Shown: positions 35,301 through 46,563 of the stretch, in pieces | Numbering within the stretch: the first letter of the stretch is position 1 | Layout: every line of letters begins with the position of its first letter | NCBI GenBank assembly: GCA_947579605.1 | Contig: OX388309.1 | Location: forward strand, 20,217,071-20,281,070 | DNA from: Athripsodes cinereus | Lineage: Eukaryota > Arthropoda > Insecta > Trichoptera > Leptoceridae | Direction of reading: 5' to 3' | DNA: 64,000 nt | Translations under genes and position numbers: made by a program | Notes under the pieces: generated by a model | Seen by the model: only the letters and a program-made list of their open reading frames with translations | Databases searched by the model: none | Told to the model about the DNA's origin: nothing

Positions 35301-38300
35301 AAACAAATAAACGTAGGTACAAATACCACCACAATCTTATATTCGGACACTATACATAGATAAACTTTATTTTTATGGCTTTTTCGGAGAATTCGGTCAC
35401 ACGTGCTGAGGAAGTATCATATCAATAAACTCTTGAATTGCAAAAACAACGTTTATTTAACTTTTCCGTAAAACTTTTACAACTTCCAACTCAAATTTAA
35501 TATTTTTTCAATTTCCCAGGATTCCCGGGAAATTCATTTTTAAATTTCCCATTTCCCGGGAACTAAAATAATCCGGGAAAAATTACCCTCTATTCCTGTA
35601 TATAGGGACGTAATGGCCTGAATCAGTCAACTACCCACTCCACATATTGGACAGCACTCGCCACATTTTCTCACAATCTACTCTATCTTAAACCTTTTCA
35701 ATATCTGTGAATGCGCAAAAAAGTTTCTGGTGTTTTTCCAGGAGCTTCTCTGTCATCATTCGCAAAGAGAAGATCTGGTCCACATACCCTCTACCACTCT
35801 GAATCACATCCCATACATTCGTCTCAGTTGCATGATATATTATTATGATAGTATTTGTTTTATTAAAAAACACAGTTAATTTTTCATTTTAATTTAATGA
35901 GAATCCTCGAGAGAAAAGTTCTCTTGATAATATCAATGGATATGTATTGACTAAAGTACTTGAGGTTTCTCAATAAATTATAGTGAAAAATTAACTGTGC
36001 TTTTTAATAAAAATAAATGCTATCAGTATGAACTAGTGATGTAATGAATATTCGTATTCCCATTCGCATTCGCGAATATTCGCGTATTTCAAAGTATTCG
36101 CATAAAAAATATGCGAATGTTTTGCGAATATTATTTCAGTAATAAAGTATCGGATATTCGGTAAAGGTACCGGATACTTATCTGGTACATTGTAGAAAAA
36201 GGTACTGCAAGAAAACATTCTTTAACCTTCCCTTTACTAAAATAAAAAACTTACACGCGCTCCTGAGATGTGTAGTGACTACACATTTTTAAATCAGATT
36301 TAATATAGAAAAATAAAAAATAGGAATATTCGTAGCCAATTCATTCAGATACTTATAATTAAAGTAAACTATAGTTAAAAATCATAAAAATATATACATA
36401 GTTGCTGAAAAACATGAAAAAAAGCATGAACCAACGCTTATGAACCCAGCGGCACAACAATTCATCAGGAATGCTCTACTCCAACTGACAAAAATACAAA
36501 ATCCACGAGCGGAGCCGATCACGCCCGACCAACAGACACGTTCGGATACGCATATGCGTAAACTACAGGGGTTCCAAACCATTTAATATGTTTATTTTTA
36601 ATTACTCATTATTTTTTATTATAACACATTTGTCATAATAAATGTATTAATTAATCTGTTGTCATTAATAAATTCAAATTCTAAATCATTATCATAGTCT
36701 ACTTCTAGCGCTATCTCTTCATCTCTCAAATGTCTTGCAGTCATTTCTACCAAAAATTAGATGATTCATAGAAAATACAATATGCGATCCAGCACAATAA
36801 TAACCAAAAATATAATATTTCTGAAATAAACATACTTGTAAATAATATTCCTAAATAAATCGCAAATAAAGCAATAAATGAAATTCCCTCACTGAAAATA
36901 TATTATTTATCCGTATCCCACTCTTTTATTCAAGTTTTCGAAGGTCCTGTAAAAGGCAGATGTTCGATAAAATAAGGATATTTTATATCTTAAATTTGGC
37001 GATGAGGTTTGCAACCCATCTTGAATATCTTATTTTTTTTGTTGGCACAGAGGTAGCTGATCTGCTGGCTACCCCACTAGTGGAATATGACTTGATGGTA
37101 TAGTAGTAGAAGTGTTGAGAAATGTAAAAAAATAAAAAAACTTACAAATTTTAATTTTTGAAATAATTATGGAACGGAAAAAATAAATTACTTTAGAACC
37201 TCTGATCACTTCGTTGTAGAAATGTATACCTTGAATGGTAAAAGACGGCTTAGAAGCGATAATGCTATTTCGTCTGTTCCTTCCTTAGCATAGTACGCAA
37301 GAGTGAGATGTAAATTGTGTCTAGCGACAGTAGCCGCGTTTATAAATCTGATCCCGTCACCCGTTGATACATTGCGTATTTGATTGTATTGGTAAGATGT
37401 TTTGATTGTGTTTGTAAATATATTCCCGACCTCCACAAAATGTCCTTAAAATACTTAATAAGTTCCGATTATTATTTAATTAATTTTTTAATTTGATGCG
37501 CAAATGTGTGTCTGAGGATTACCTTAAATCTTAACTTTCTATTTATTGTATTTATAGAAATAATAATGATAAACAGAAGCATGTGTATTGACTACACAAT
37601 CACAGGATGGCGAGAGTTAAGAAAACCGAGGAGTTTTGAAATATACTATACTATACTATACCCTCACGCCGTGTCCCAAGCGGGGTAGGCAGAGAGAACG
37701 GAACGCCAAACAGATCTATCTTTACACACTTCCTTCGCTTCCTCCACATTCATACAGTTCCTCCTTTTTTTTTTTTTGAAATATTTTAAATTCCTATACC
37801 ATTTTGAAAATTCGGCGACGGGGGGGTAGAAATTCTAATGATTGAGCAATATTGTAGAAATCTAAGCAAGTCAATATTTGCTATTCGCATTCCTGAATGT
37901 GGGCAACAAATATTCGCATTCGCATTCGCGAATATCCAAAATTACACATTCGTTACATCACTAGTATGAACGTAAAGACTCTAGAATTATTAATATTATT
38001 ATCTTAGTGAATGCTGAAACAACCTCATTTCCCAAATATTTCATATATTATATATTTTGTGATATCCCGTTCTTTATTGCTTTCTTATATTGCAGGTTTT
38101 ATGGACCCCTGACTCCCAGTCAATAGTGGGAGTTGCATGGGAAACTGAGCCCAGAAGATTAGGTCTAATATTTTGTACAAATCGTCCAAGTTACGTTTTC
38201 TGTTTGCAGATGGATGGAAAATATGGTAATACATTGTTAAAGTTGGCAATCATAATTTTTTTGAAATGCATTTGGCATTCTGGTTTTTTAGATTTATCGG

Positions 38301-41300
38301 TGATCACCTCACGGAGATCCCCAACCAAAAAATATAATTGTTATATAGGTATATGGTTTTTTGTAAGATAATATAACAAACATGTTTAATGTTTCAGATA
38401 AATTATCAGAGAAAGGTATGGCAGTCCGATCTCCAAGATTCAGCTCAGATGGCAAACTTCTTGTGTGGCTCCAGAGACCGGAAGGAGGGCCACACCATGC
38501 CTGCCACCAACTAGTTAAGACGTCTTGGCCGTTTGAACAAAATGTACAATTCAGACATAATATTGTGGACACTCTTTTTGGATAAATTTGTCATGTAAAC
38601 GTAATTAATAGTTTGGTTTTATGTGCTATATTCCAGAATAAGGTTGACATATTGTTGGATATTATTCCCACCAGCATAGATCTTCCAGATGGAGGAACCT
38701 ACACTGGGTATTATGGGCAAGCTTTGCCAACAAGGTGCTTTTCTAATGATGCTAACAGATTAATATTTTCTACTCCACAAGCCGTCAAAGTGAACAGCTA
38801 TGTTCTGTATTTAGGTGTGGTACTGCTAAATATTATCTTATAATTCCTCTATATTTATTTGTGTGTTGAGATACTATTCTGTAAGAAAATTTATTGATTT
38901 CAGATAGTAACAAACTGGTTGATGTATCTGATGAACACAATAGTTTGAGTATTATTGATGTACATAATGACTTTATACTAGCTTCAAAGAACTCTTTAAA
39001 GAAACCTTCTCAGGTTTGTTATTTTCTACGTAGTATAATGAATCTTATTATTTTAATTTAATGTTTCAGTGCAGAAACAACATTTTAATATATAGTATAA
39101 GATATAAAAAAAACTGTTTTTTGTTTCACATTGTATACTACAGGGGTTCGTATACATCGTATACTACCAAAGTATACTACAATTGCGCCTAGCGCTTTCA
39201 CCAATACATTGGAATCATCAAGGCGTAGTATAAAGGTGGAAGCGCTAGGCGTAATTGTAGTATACTTTGGGATACATTAATGTGAAACAAAAAACAGTGT
39301 TTTTTTGTATTTTATATTATTAATCTTATTATTGTTTTTTATTGGGCCCTTGGGGACAAAGTGATAAAAATATTAACCCTTTGTAGAAATGTATTGCACT
39401 TTTTAAGGGATATTAATAGGTATTAAAGTTTTATGTCATTGGTAGTATTTCTGTCTTAACCATGCCTTTTGAAATTTCTGATGGCTCCACTTGCTATACA
39501 GAATATGCTTTTTGCATAATGCCAGAATAAATGTTTAGTTATGATCAGGAGATATTGTTATAGAATATAAGTTATTTGACATGTTTTGTGATTGCCCCCT
39601 GATACGACACAGACCTGGGAAAATGTGGAAGTATCACAAGCATTCTATGACCTTTTTTTCTTCACAAGTCACTTTATAAATTTATTTTCTGGTGGAAGTA
39701 AGTACAAAGGTTGAAATGTGTTCAATTATATTTTACAAATATTGCAGTTAGTTATGGGAAAGTTACCAGAACCTGGAGCAGAAAAATCTATAACATGGGT
39801 GAATTTGAGTAAAGATTACAAATGTGTTCCACGTGAGCTCAGTGATGCCACAGTAAAGTATTTACGTTTTACCTATCCAAACAGTGAACCCGTCAGTAAG
39901 TAATAAGTTTGTCTATTTATCTAAATGGAAATTGTAAAATTATTAATTTTTTATAAATGGTTTATTATTGCTCGCTATTATTACACACTCTTGTCTTTCT
40001 GTATCTTCTTGGTCACCACTCTTCATTCTATCCACAAAATTGAAATATACAAAAATCATTGGATATGTTTTTTTATTTGTTATAAATTATGTAATAGGGT
40101 AAGGTTGCTTTAGTCGTACCACGGCCTAAGTCGTACCCCGGCGATATCTTATCTGATAGTTATAAATTTCACCATCTAGTGTCGTCAATCTGAACTTTTT
40201 AGTTGAGTGAGCGAACGTAAAAAAGTGGGCGGCCGGCCGGCTTCCTGAAGCAAAAATATTGAAAAAGTAAGTTTTTGAACAATTTTCATTAAATATTTTG
40301 ACTCATTTGTAAGCTTTTTATGGCAGGAATGTGATACTTACCTATTTTCTTTGTTTACGTCTATTTGTAAGACTTATCTGGCAATAGTTTACGCATATTC
40401 AAACGGTACTACATTTTGAGGTTACGTCAGTGGTTTTAGTTTTAAACATAGAAGACCCCGGCGCTTAAGTCGTACCTCTGCAAAAATCCTTACTCGTACC
40501 GGTACAACTTAGGTATTAAGAAAATTGTTTAATAATTTACTTAACATTTTATCAGGTAGGTAATACCTAAATATGGCGAAGAGAAAGTACTTGGATGCAG
40601 GAGGACATGGACGAAGCTTTAAACATACATACCGTCACGCGACTTCTCTCGCGGGGTAGGCAGAAAGGATCGAGCGTCACTTCTTTCTATCATAGCATAC
40701 TTCTTTCGCTGTCATACGATTCCTCATGCATGCTCTCTTGTTCAATGTGCTCAACACGTGACCGTCCTGTAGGAATTGATTTAAATGATCTTGCCATTTG
40801 ATCCTCAGACGTCCACGTCTCCGAGCACCATTCCTCTCAGCCAAATATATCTTCTTGGTCATTCTGTCCTCATTCATTCTTTCCACGTGCCCAAACCATC
40901 TTAACTTATTTACATTCATCCTTGTGATTACACCAACTTTCATTCCACATTCCTTTACTCCTTTCTTATATCACTGAAACATCGAACACAGAAACATCGG
41001 AATGGAGAAATTGGATTTAATGAATCCCGTAGAAGATTTTTTTTTAAGATATGATAATTCTATTTTCTATGTGTTATTCACTTAATAATTAGGTTTGACA
41101 AAAAAAAATGTTTTAAGTTGATCTCAGACTGCATTGTTAATACACATTTTTTTAGTTATTCATATGATATCTTGTTATAGAGTATTTTTCTATAGGTATA
41201 ATTTATTATAGTGTTCAAAAGGTATATTTTCTAAGTACGACTAAGGCTATAGGTGGTACGACTTTGGCGACTAGGCGCCTTAATCGTACCGAAGGTATAT

Positions 41301-44300
41301 TTTTGAAAAACGTTAAAATACCTATTTTGTTAAAATATTTTCAAATTTCTATGATTGTCGATTAAAAGGCAACTAAATGAAGATTTAATATATGCAGATG
41401 AATTTGTTTTATTTTCATTGCACTAAATATTATAGCATTGTTTCCTTAGGGGGTACGACTTGAGCAACCTTACCCTATATTCTCGTAAAAAATATATGTT
41501 ATATTATCAGTTCTTTGTCTTTTGTGTGTTTTTTTTTCTTTAGTTAGCAAAAGATTAATTTTGGTTTTTATTTACATGGAGTTTTACAAAACAAATGCTA
41601 AGAAAATACTACGAGGGTAAGGTGAAAAGTTTTCGGCCTGACAATGAAAGATTGCGGCTTTCAGATTTTTTTATTTTTATTTTACTACATAATAGATGAT
41701 TTAAAGTAGCAAAAAGTTGATGAGATTAGAGACCTGGGTGTTATACTGGACTGTAGACTGAGTTTTGTTAATCACATTAATTCCATATGTGGTAGAGACA
41801 TGAGGATGTTGGGATTTGTTATCCGAACTTGTAGACCATTCTCTGACATATTTACTCTGAAAATTCTCTATATATTTCTCATACGCAGTATTTTGGAATA
41901 CAACTCATCTGTTTGGAGTCCTTGTTTTGAGATTCATAAAACTAATTTGAGCAGGGTGGAGCATAGATTTCTTAGACATATAAATTATAGATTAGGTATC
42001 CCTATGGAGGGGATGTGTTACGGTTCAATATTGAACCATTTGAGTTTGTTGGGGCTGACTGTGAGAAGAGTACTTTGTGATTTGATTTTGTTACATAAAA
42101 TAATTCACGGGAATCTTGACTGTCCAGATATATTGTTGAAGTTAAATTTTCATGTTCCCATAAGGGCTACTCGACTGGCTTTACCTTTTTATTGTAATAG
42201 TTCCAGCACTTCTTATGATTTTAACTCGTCTGTCAACAGATTGCAGCGTCTTGCAAACAAACATGCGGATGTTGTAGACGTATTTGGCACATCTCTGTTA
42301 GAATATAAGTTTAAAATAATAGAATCGCTTCTTTCAGATCAGACCTAGTGGATTTTCCCATGTTCATGTATTTTTGTGCAGTTCTAAAATTATTACATAT
42401 TATTATTTTTTGTTTTTCTAATATCTTGACTAGTGAAATAATAAAACAAGTGTTTTATTCTACTAATGGTTTATTATGTGAGAGAGACGTCTTTCGTCTT
42501 ATGAGGACATTGTCAATCTTGACTAGTGACTAAAATTTGTCTTGAAATGAATTTATTGTATTTGTATTTAAATTTTTATTTTTTGACTTGAACTGGAGTA
42601 TGGCTATGTTTTTTTTGTTGTTACATTTTTGTACATGTGTTGAATGATTGTGTGATATTATAAAGTTTATCTGTATACTTATAAAGGCAATTGCCGTATA
42701 TTGTGTTTAAATAAATAAATAAATAATCTCCCTTGACTTCTATACACTTGATCCAGCGTGTCTCCAACATCAGTACTCCTCCCAGGAAGTGAAAGTCTGG
42801 AAGGTTGCGAAAATATTCATCTACAGCCCTTTCAACTTCTTCATTGGATACAAAGAACTTCCCAGAAACAAATTTCTTGAAGTTTGGGAACCAAGAAGTC
42901 TGAGGATGCCAAATCAGGAGAAAAGAGGGAATGGACGAGCAAATCATACCCCAAATCTTGCAGTTTTCCCATCGCCAACACACTCTTGTGTACAGGTGCA
43001 TTGTCTTGGTGAAAGATGATTTTCGTTTCTTCAAACCAGGCCTCTTTTCGCGAATTTCGCCATCCAGATTGGTTAAAAAGTTTGGAGTAATATTTGTTTG
43101 TAATTTTCTCCCTTTTGCAAGGTAATCAATTACCAGGATACCTTTCCCATCCCAAAACACGCTAGCCATGACCTTTCCAGCAGATGCAATCGACCCCGCT
43201 TTCTTTCTGAACCACCAGCTTCCACCCATTGCTTGGACTGCTGTTTCGTTTCTGAAGTGTAGTGGTGGACCCATGTCTCATCCATGGTGACAAATCACCG
43301 CACAAAATTGGTCGGATCCCTATTCTATCGGTCCAAAGATTGCTGCGAAAATCATTTGCGAATTTGTTTTTGATTGGCATTCAACAAATGCGGCACCCTT
43401 TTTGCACGGAGTTTTTTCATCCCTTATTCTTTGAGCGAAATGTTTCCGACCCTTTTTTTCGATATACCTATAGCTTTAGCTATCTCATGCACCTTCAGTT
43501 GTCTGTCGGCCATCACGGTATCATGCACTTTTTGGATGGTTGCCGGTGTGGCTGTGGTTTTTGGCCATTCTTCACATGGGTCATCTTCGAGGGATGTGCG
43601 ACCACCTTTAAATTCAGCTGCCCATTTTTAAACGGTTGACATTTAAGGAGCAGAATCCCCGATAACTTTTGTCAACTTTGGATGAATTTCTGTAGGGGTT
43701 AATCCATCTAAAACGAAGAACTTTATGACCGCACGATACTCAAATTTATTCATTTTCATGAAAAACAAGCAAGACGTCGACTGCAAAAATTCGTGTGAAG
43801 AAACTACTTAAGAGAACAAGATGAAATTTGTCATGAACTAATGACACATGCAGCCAGGTGGGAAACATACATTTTTGCTGATTGGAGTAACATCTGTCAG
43901 GCCGAGAACTTTTCACCTTACCCTCGTATGAAAGATTTGTCATTTTTTTAAATATTTTAATGTTTTTTCTGAAGAATTGTTAAAAACATAATATTTGTTG
44001 GAATACCAAGTTAGTGCCTACACCCATAATTAAAATTACCTTCTTTCTTTTTGTGTGCGCTATGTGAATATATCGTCCTCAGATTTATTATTTATGTCTC
44101 CGTATTATTATTATTGTTAGTCTGGTCACTGGTACAGTTTAATGAATTGCTTTTCTTAATACTCACATAAATAATAGATATGCTACTTACTATGTACTAA
44201 ATGCCATTTTACTTATTCAATACTATTTTATTTGAGTATTTATGCTTCTTAAATGAAATATTTTGATTATTTATTATTTGGTTTTGTAGATCAGTTTTCT

Positions 44301-46330
44301 GCTTTGTACCTTGGTGGTGATAACTCACGTCCGTTGATTCTTTGGCCACACGGAGGACCTCATTCGTGTTTCTCAGATGCATACAGTTTAGAAACAACTT
44401 TATATTATTTGTTAGGTATGTTCAACTTTAATATTGTTGCAGCAATAATGAGAGAATATTTTCCAACATTCCACTATGGATGTAATCTGTTTGTTACACT
44501 TGTAAAGGTTTTGATATACTGCAAGTAAACTACAGAGGATCTACTGGAGATGGACAAGAAATGGTTGAATATTTATCTGGAAAAGTTGGTGATGCTGATG
44601 TGAAAGATTGTGTATGGGCTCTGGAGAAGCTTTCAGACCATGTTTCTGTTGACCAGACTAAGTGTGGCTTACTGGGAGGTTCCCACGGAGGATTCCTCAT
44701 TTGTCACCTTGCTGGACAATATCCTGATAAATTCAGAGGTATTGCATCTAGAAACCCCGTCACTGACATTGCTTCTATGATGAATGCAACTGACATACCT
44801 GATTGGTGAGTTATTTTGCTTGACTGAGTTGCATATAGATTTTAAAAATAGCACTTTTATTCTCATTACTTGGGATATTTTTTATTACCATTATTTGAGT
44901 TTTCATAACATATAGCGACATTCCCATTTCGTATCAGAAATGAGATTCTAGTTAGAGAGTATGTTTTACAAATCTTCTAACCTTTTTTTCAAATTTACGT
45001 AATTCTGAAATCATATACGGTGGAGTAAAGTAAATTGGGATACTTCAATTACATTAAGACCACTGTTACAGATCAAGTGAACAGTATAATACTATGAAAG
45101 TAAAAGAATTAGTTCACTGAAATATCAGATATTTTCCGGTGATGCAGTTTGTATAATTTGAAGAGATATTGTCAAATATGTAATGTATTTTTATAATGTT
45201 TTAAGTGTTGATATTTTTTTTTATTAAACCAATTCAGTAGATCCTCTGTATTTTTCACTGAAGTTTTATCAACATTTTAAAACGTATGTGTTAAAACATC
45301 TACACGGTTCCACCTGGGATTATAAGAAGAATTGTCAAGTATCTAATATTTATTGTTATTTATCATTATCGGATATAATGTGTATATCTATATTTCATTA
45401 AAAAAAAATTAAAATACCATTGGATATTGCTTTTAATGAAAAATATTTTATATTGGTGTAGGTTTCTCAGTTTTATGTGTTAATTACCGTGGATCTACTG
45501 GACAAGGTCAAGATAGTATTTTGAGTCTACCAGGGAAAATAGGAGTTAACGACAAAAATGATTGTATGTTTGCCTTACAAAAAGTTTGTGAAATGGGTTT
45601 GAATATGCCAAACAATAATTTTCTTATTGGAAAGTCACATGGTGGATATTTAGTTGCTTTACTTCTGGGTTTGTACCCCAATGTGTTTAAGGCAGCTGTG
45701 GCTAAGAATCCCGTTATAGAACTCATTTCAAAATATATAGAATCAGATATTCCGGATTCGTAAGTCTTCTTTATACAATTGTATGTTAACAAAGAATATT
45801 CTGACTCAAATTAATCTTTCTTGTTTAATTTCAATATTCATTATTTTAATCATAAGTCATAAATTGTGAAACAGTTGATGTTTAGGGGATAGTAATAGGT
45901 GATGTAACATTGAACGCAATTGACAGGTGCGCCTACGAGGCTGGAGGTATATTCAACGAAGTAGGTCCAGTGAGTGAGGACTTACTTTTGGCTATGAGAA
46001 GGGCTTCTCCATTGACCCACGCCCACAATGTCAAGACACCTACATTACTTTGTTTGGGGACAAATGACAAGAGAGTCCCATATTTCCAGGGAATTGATTT
46101 CTACCACAAAATCAAGGCAAATGGATGCAAAACAAAGTAACTCAACTGCACTTGAAAGAATATCTTTTTATTTGATAATAATATTTTGACTGTCATAGTT
46201 TGTCAATATGTTAATTTGTTGCAGAGCTTTGATATACGAGGATAATCATGGATTGGGGTCTGGTACAACAGAAATAGATCAAGTAATTAACAGTGCCCTT
46301 TGGCTTGTAGAACATGTTGTCGAGGAATAA
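26353..46330 (+). CDS. APEH: Acylaminoacyl-peptidase (acyl-peptide hydrolase), complete gene
   Basis: Cytosolic serine peptidase of the prolyl-oligopeptidase family (S9C) that removes N-acylated amino acids from peptides. Exons: 26353-26370, 26738-26949, 27057-27217, 31043-31194, 31739-31876, 38096-38225, 38398-38543, 38637-38814, 38904-39013, 39748-39895, 44290-44415, then 44508-44805 or 45462-45759, then 45927-46136 and 46225-46330. Lengths total 2133 nt, exactly 711 codons with stop, and every phase agrees. The N-terminal two thirds form the beta-propeller (SPRFSSDGKLLVWLQ is in exon 7). The hydrolase part has WPHGGPHS, VNYRGSTG, GGSHGG (Ser565), GTNDKRVP (Asp653) and EDNHGL (His684); triad spacing matches the vertebrate enzyme within one residue. 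Exon 7 uses a weak donor (AAT|gtacaa). Introns are inflated to 20 kb by mobile elements. Confidence 0.96.
27500..28080 (-). pseudogene. CR1/L2-type LINE RT C-terminal fragment (APEH intron 3)
   Basis: The frame 28074-27700 contains FVVSRLDYCNIIYTGLPQIL, HITPLLKELHWL and HKALNGTAPLCL, standard C-terminal motifs of CR1/L2/Rex-type ORF2. No catalytic RT part. Opposite in strand to APEH. Confidence 0.8.
28396..28990 (+). pseudogene. CR1/Jockey-type LINE RT C-terminal fragment (APEH intron 3)
   Basis: Encodes GIIISKDLEWDQHI, KIYKTYVRPVLEYGFQIWCP and RVQRRFTKM, ending at a stop in the RLGLTTLRER motif. Sequence beyond the stop still resembles the family in other frames. Distinct from the neighbour on the other strand. 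Confidence 0.75.
29083..30286. repeat. Perfect-looking tandem duplication of a 602-bp unit with a hairpin
   Basis: 29083-29684 is repeated directly as 29685-30286; sequence reads the same throughout by eye. Each unit carries a hairpin (about 29128-29238 and 29730-29840) with arms gaaacaagtgtttctttcta and its complement around a gagagagacgtc loop. The unit contains an acceptor-like tctatctatcacag followed by an open frame of about 90 codons that I do not recognise. It lies in APEH intron 3. Confidence 0.85.
32524..33829 (+). mobile_element. 5'-truncated I/LOA-type LINE with RNase H
   Basis: The frame 32585-33748 (387 codons) starts in the RT thumb (ITGALHTTPT-like, read VTGALHTTPTASLEAML). 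It carries an RNase H domain with YTDGSK (near 110), YSDSQAAL and WVPGHSNYEGNEEADKMA, and ends with a CCHC-type motif (CRFCMNEHETPLHLLTEC). The 3' end is an A-rich tail. Target duplication aagatagcagcgt at 32511-32523 and 33830-33842. The frame is intact to its stop, so the insertion is young. Confidence 0.9.
34289..35592. mobile_element. hAT-type MITE carrying an RTE-like retrocopy
   Basis: Ends are tagagggttattcccgg and, inverted, tagagggtaatttttcccgg. The flanks are ttcctgta at 34281-34288 and 35593-35600, a perfect 8-bp duplication. Sub-terminal ttcccgggaa palindromes recur at both ends. No transposase. Confidence 0.9.
34752..35213 (+). pseudogene. RTE-like LINE 3' end retrocopy (tatag tail), longest of its subfamily
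   Basis: Open frame to 35191 containing MRSLRRMVGKTLRDRVKNED, RVNKLRWFGHVERM, VRKRGRPRTTWLDHVDQIL and AYPSWDMA-stop, then the (tatag)n tail. Flanked by ggtattgtt at 34743-34751 and 35214-35222. It lies inside the hAT element. Confidence 0.9.
35862..36010. repeat. Long hairpin (foldback) sequence
   Basis: The arms ttattaaaaaacacagttaa (35862 on) and ttaactgtgctttttaataa (ending about 36010) are near-perfect inverted repeats, extended inward by gaaaaatt-type pairing. The loop is AT-rich. Confidence 0.7.
36405..37610. pseudogene. PIF/Harbinger-like element remnant, copy 2
   Basis: A plus-strand frame (about 36408-36585) reads AEKHEKKHEPTLMNPAAQQF and ends HMRKLQGFQTI-stop, like the tail of a MADF/Myb-type accessory protein. 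A minus-strand frame ends nearby after MTARHLRDEEIALEV. The rest matches 1027-2065. Both frames are partial. Confidence 0.5.
37645..37777 (-). mobile_element. RTE-like LINE 3' end retrocopy (tatag tail)
   Basis: 133 bp with the ctatactatac tail at the left and a T-run at the right. Flanked by gaaatat at 37638-37644 and 37778-37784. It lies inside the hAT element. Confidence 0.8.
39109..39313. repeat. ~205-bp hairpin (foldback) sequence in APEH intron 9
   Basis: Outer arms (aaaactgttttttgtttcaca and complement) and inner arms (agtatactacaattgcgcct and complement, with agcgctt) pair across a central segment. It resembles other hairpins in the window by layout, not by sequence. Confidence 0.75.
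40097..41475. mobile_element. Inverted-repeat DNA element, TA target, with nested retrocopy
   Basis: The left end gggtaaggttgctttagtcg and right end gacttgagcaaccttaccc are inverted repeats. TA flanks (40095-40096, 41476-41477) suggest the Tc1/mariner/pogo superfamily. The motif gtcgtacc or its complement recurs within at least six times. No transposase. Confidence 0.75.
40627..40976 (-). pseudogene. RTE-like LINE 3' end retrocopy (second subfamily)
   Basis: Encodes MKVGVITRMNVNKLRWFGHV and GARRRGRLRIKWQDHL. Flanked by aaacat at 40621-40626 and 40977-40982. Confidence 0.8.
41612..43926 (-). pseudogene. mariner element, transposase broken, split by a LINE
   Basis: TIRs cgagggtaaggtgaaaagtt (41612) and its complement (to 43926), TA flanks at 41610-41611 and 43927-43928. 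Minus-strand transposase pieces: start MNKFEYRAVIKFF-like near 43750 with TPTEIHPKLTKVIGDSAP, then AGKVMASVFWDGKGILVIDY (about 43170) and a C-terminal part near 42740. Several frameshifts and stops separate them, and a LINE occupies about 41713-42726. It cannot make a functional transposase. It lies in APEH intron 10. Confidence 0.9.
41713..42726 (+). pseudogene. Jockey/CR1-type LINE 3' fragment inserted in mariner
   Basis: Starts with KVDEIRDLGVILDCRLSF and continues as an open frame to 42348 with LIRSILEYNSSVWSPCFE and VEHRFLRHINY, all RT thumb/C-terminal motifs. The 3' end is an aaataaataaataa tail. It is 5'-truncated. Confidence 0.8.
44508..44805 (+). CDS. APEH: APEH catalytic exon, version 1 (GGSHGG)
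   Basis: A 298-nt exon with phase 1 in and phase 2 out. It starts GFDILQVNYRGSTGDGQ, contains CGLLGGSHGGFLICHLAGQY with the nucleophile Ser, then RNPVTDIASMM, and ends TDIPDW across the junction with 45927. It keeps the canonical nucleophile elbow and the Arg-Asn-Pro motif. Confidence 0.93.
45462..45759 (+). CDS. APEH: APEH catalytic exon, version 2 (GKSHGG)
   Basis: A second 298-nt exon with the same phases. It starts GFSVLCVNYRGSTGQGQ, keeps DSILSLPGKIG (closer to vertebrate APEH here than version 1), has FLIGKSHGGYLVALLLGLYP with Ser at the same codon offset (173 nt into the exon), and ends SDIPDS. The reading frame, motifs and splice sites are intact. Splicing version 1 to version 2 gives a stop within a few codons, so the two must be alternatives. 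Confidence 0.85.
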
Positions 46331-46563
46331 ACTTCAATCTACCTATTGCCCTACTCAAACATTTACTCCATAACATAACAGTACCATAATATGATGAGGT
46401 AGTGTTTATGTACCTAACGTAAGATTACTTTTTTAGAATTAACTGGTGAAATGTCTCATGTAAATGTTCAAAACATCACCAATATTTGACAGGCATAAGT
46501 AGTTGTTCACAGGAGACATTATTCTTAAGGATGTTACTGGCTTGGATGTCTTGTTATACTGTA

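Larger units (their letters stand above)
32063..35840 (-). pseudogene. Old RTE-like LINE (second subfamily) split by two later insertions
   Basis: Read on the minus strand from the right: RT motifs GRGYVDQIFSLRMMTEKLLE and CAFTDIEKV (35873-35688); then, beyond the hAT element, FSDDLELMAESESDLQQMI, the catalytic-box region (about 34110); then, beyond the LOA-type element, the C-terminal region and 3' end with cgcggggtag at about 32095. The frame is broken throughout. Insertions occupy 32524-33829 and 34289-35592. Everything lies in APEH intron 5. Confidence 0.8.
36034..37963. mobile_element. hAT-type element with nested Harbinger-like and retro insertions
   Basis: Ends are tagtgatgtaatgaatattc and, inverted, tagtgatgtaacgaat. 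The flanks are gtatgaac at 36026-36033 and 37964-37971, a perfect 8-bp duplication. Sub-terminal cgcgaatattcg-type palindromes occur at both ends. The C-rich repeat core is present near 37810. No hAT transposase seen. Confidence 0.9.

Noticed and set aside
42621..43274. Functional mariner transposase
   Set aside because: The 217-codon frame is only a segment; start and end lie in other frames with stops, and a LINE is inserted.
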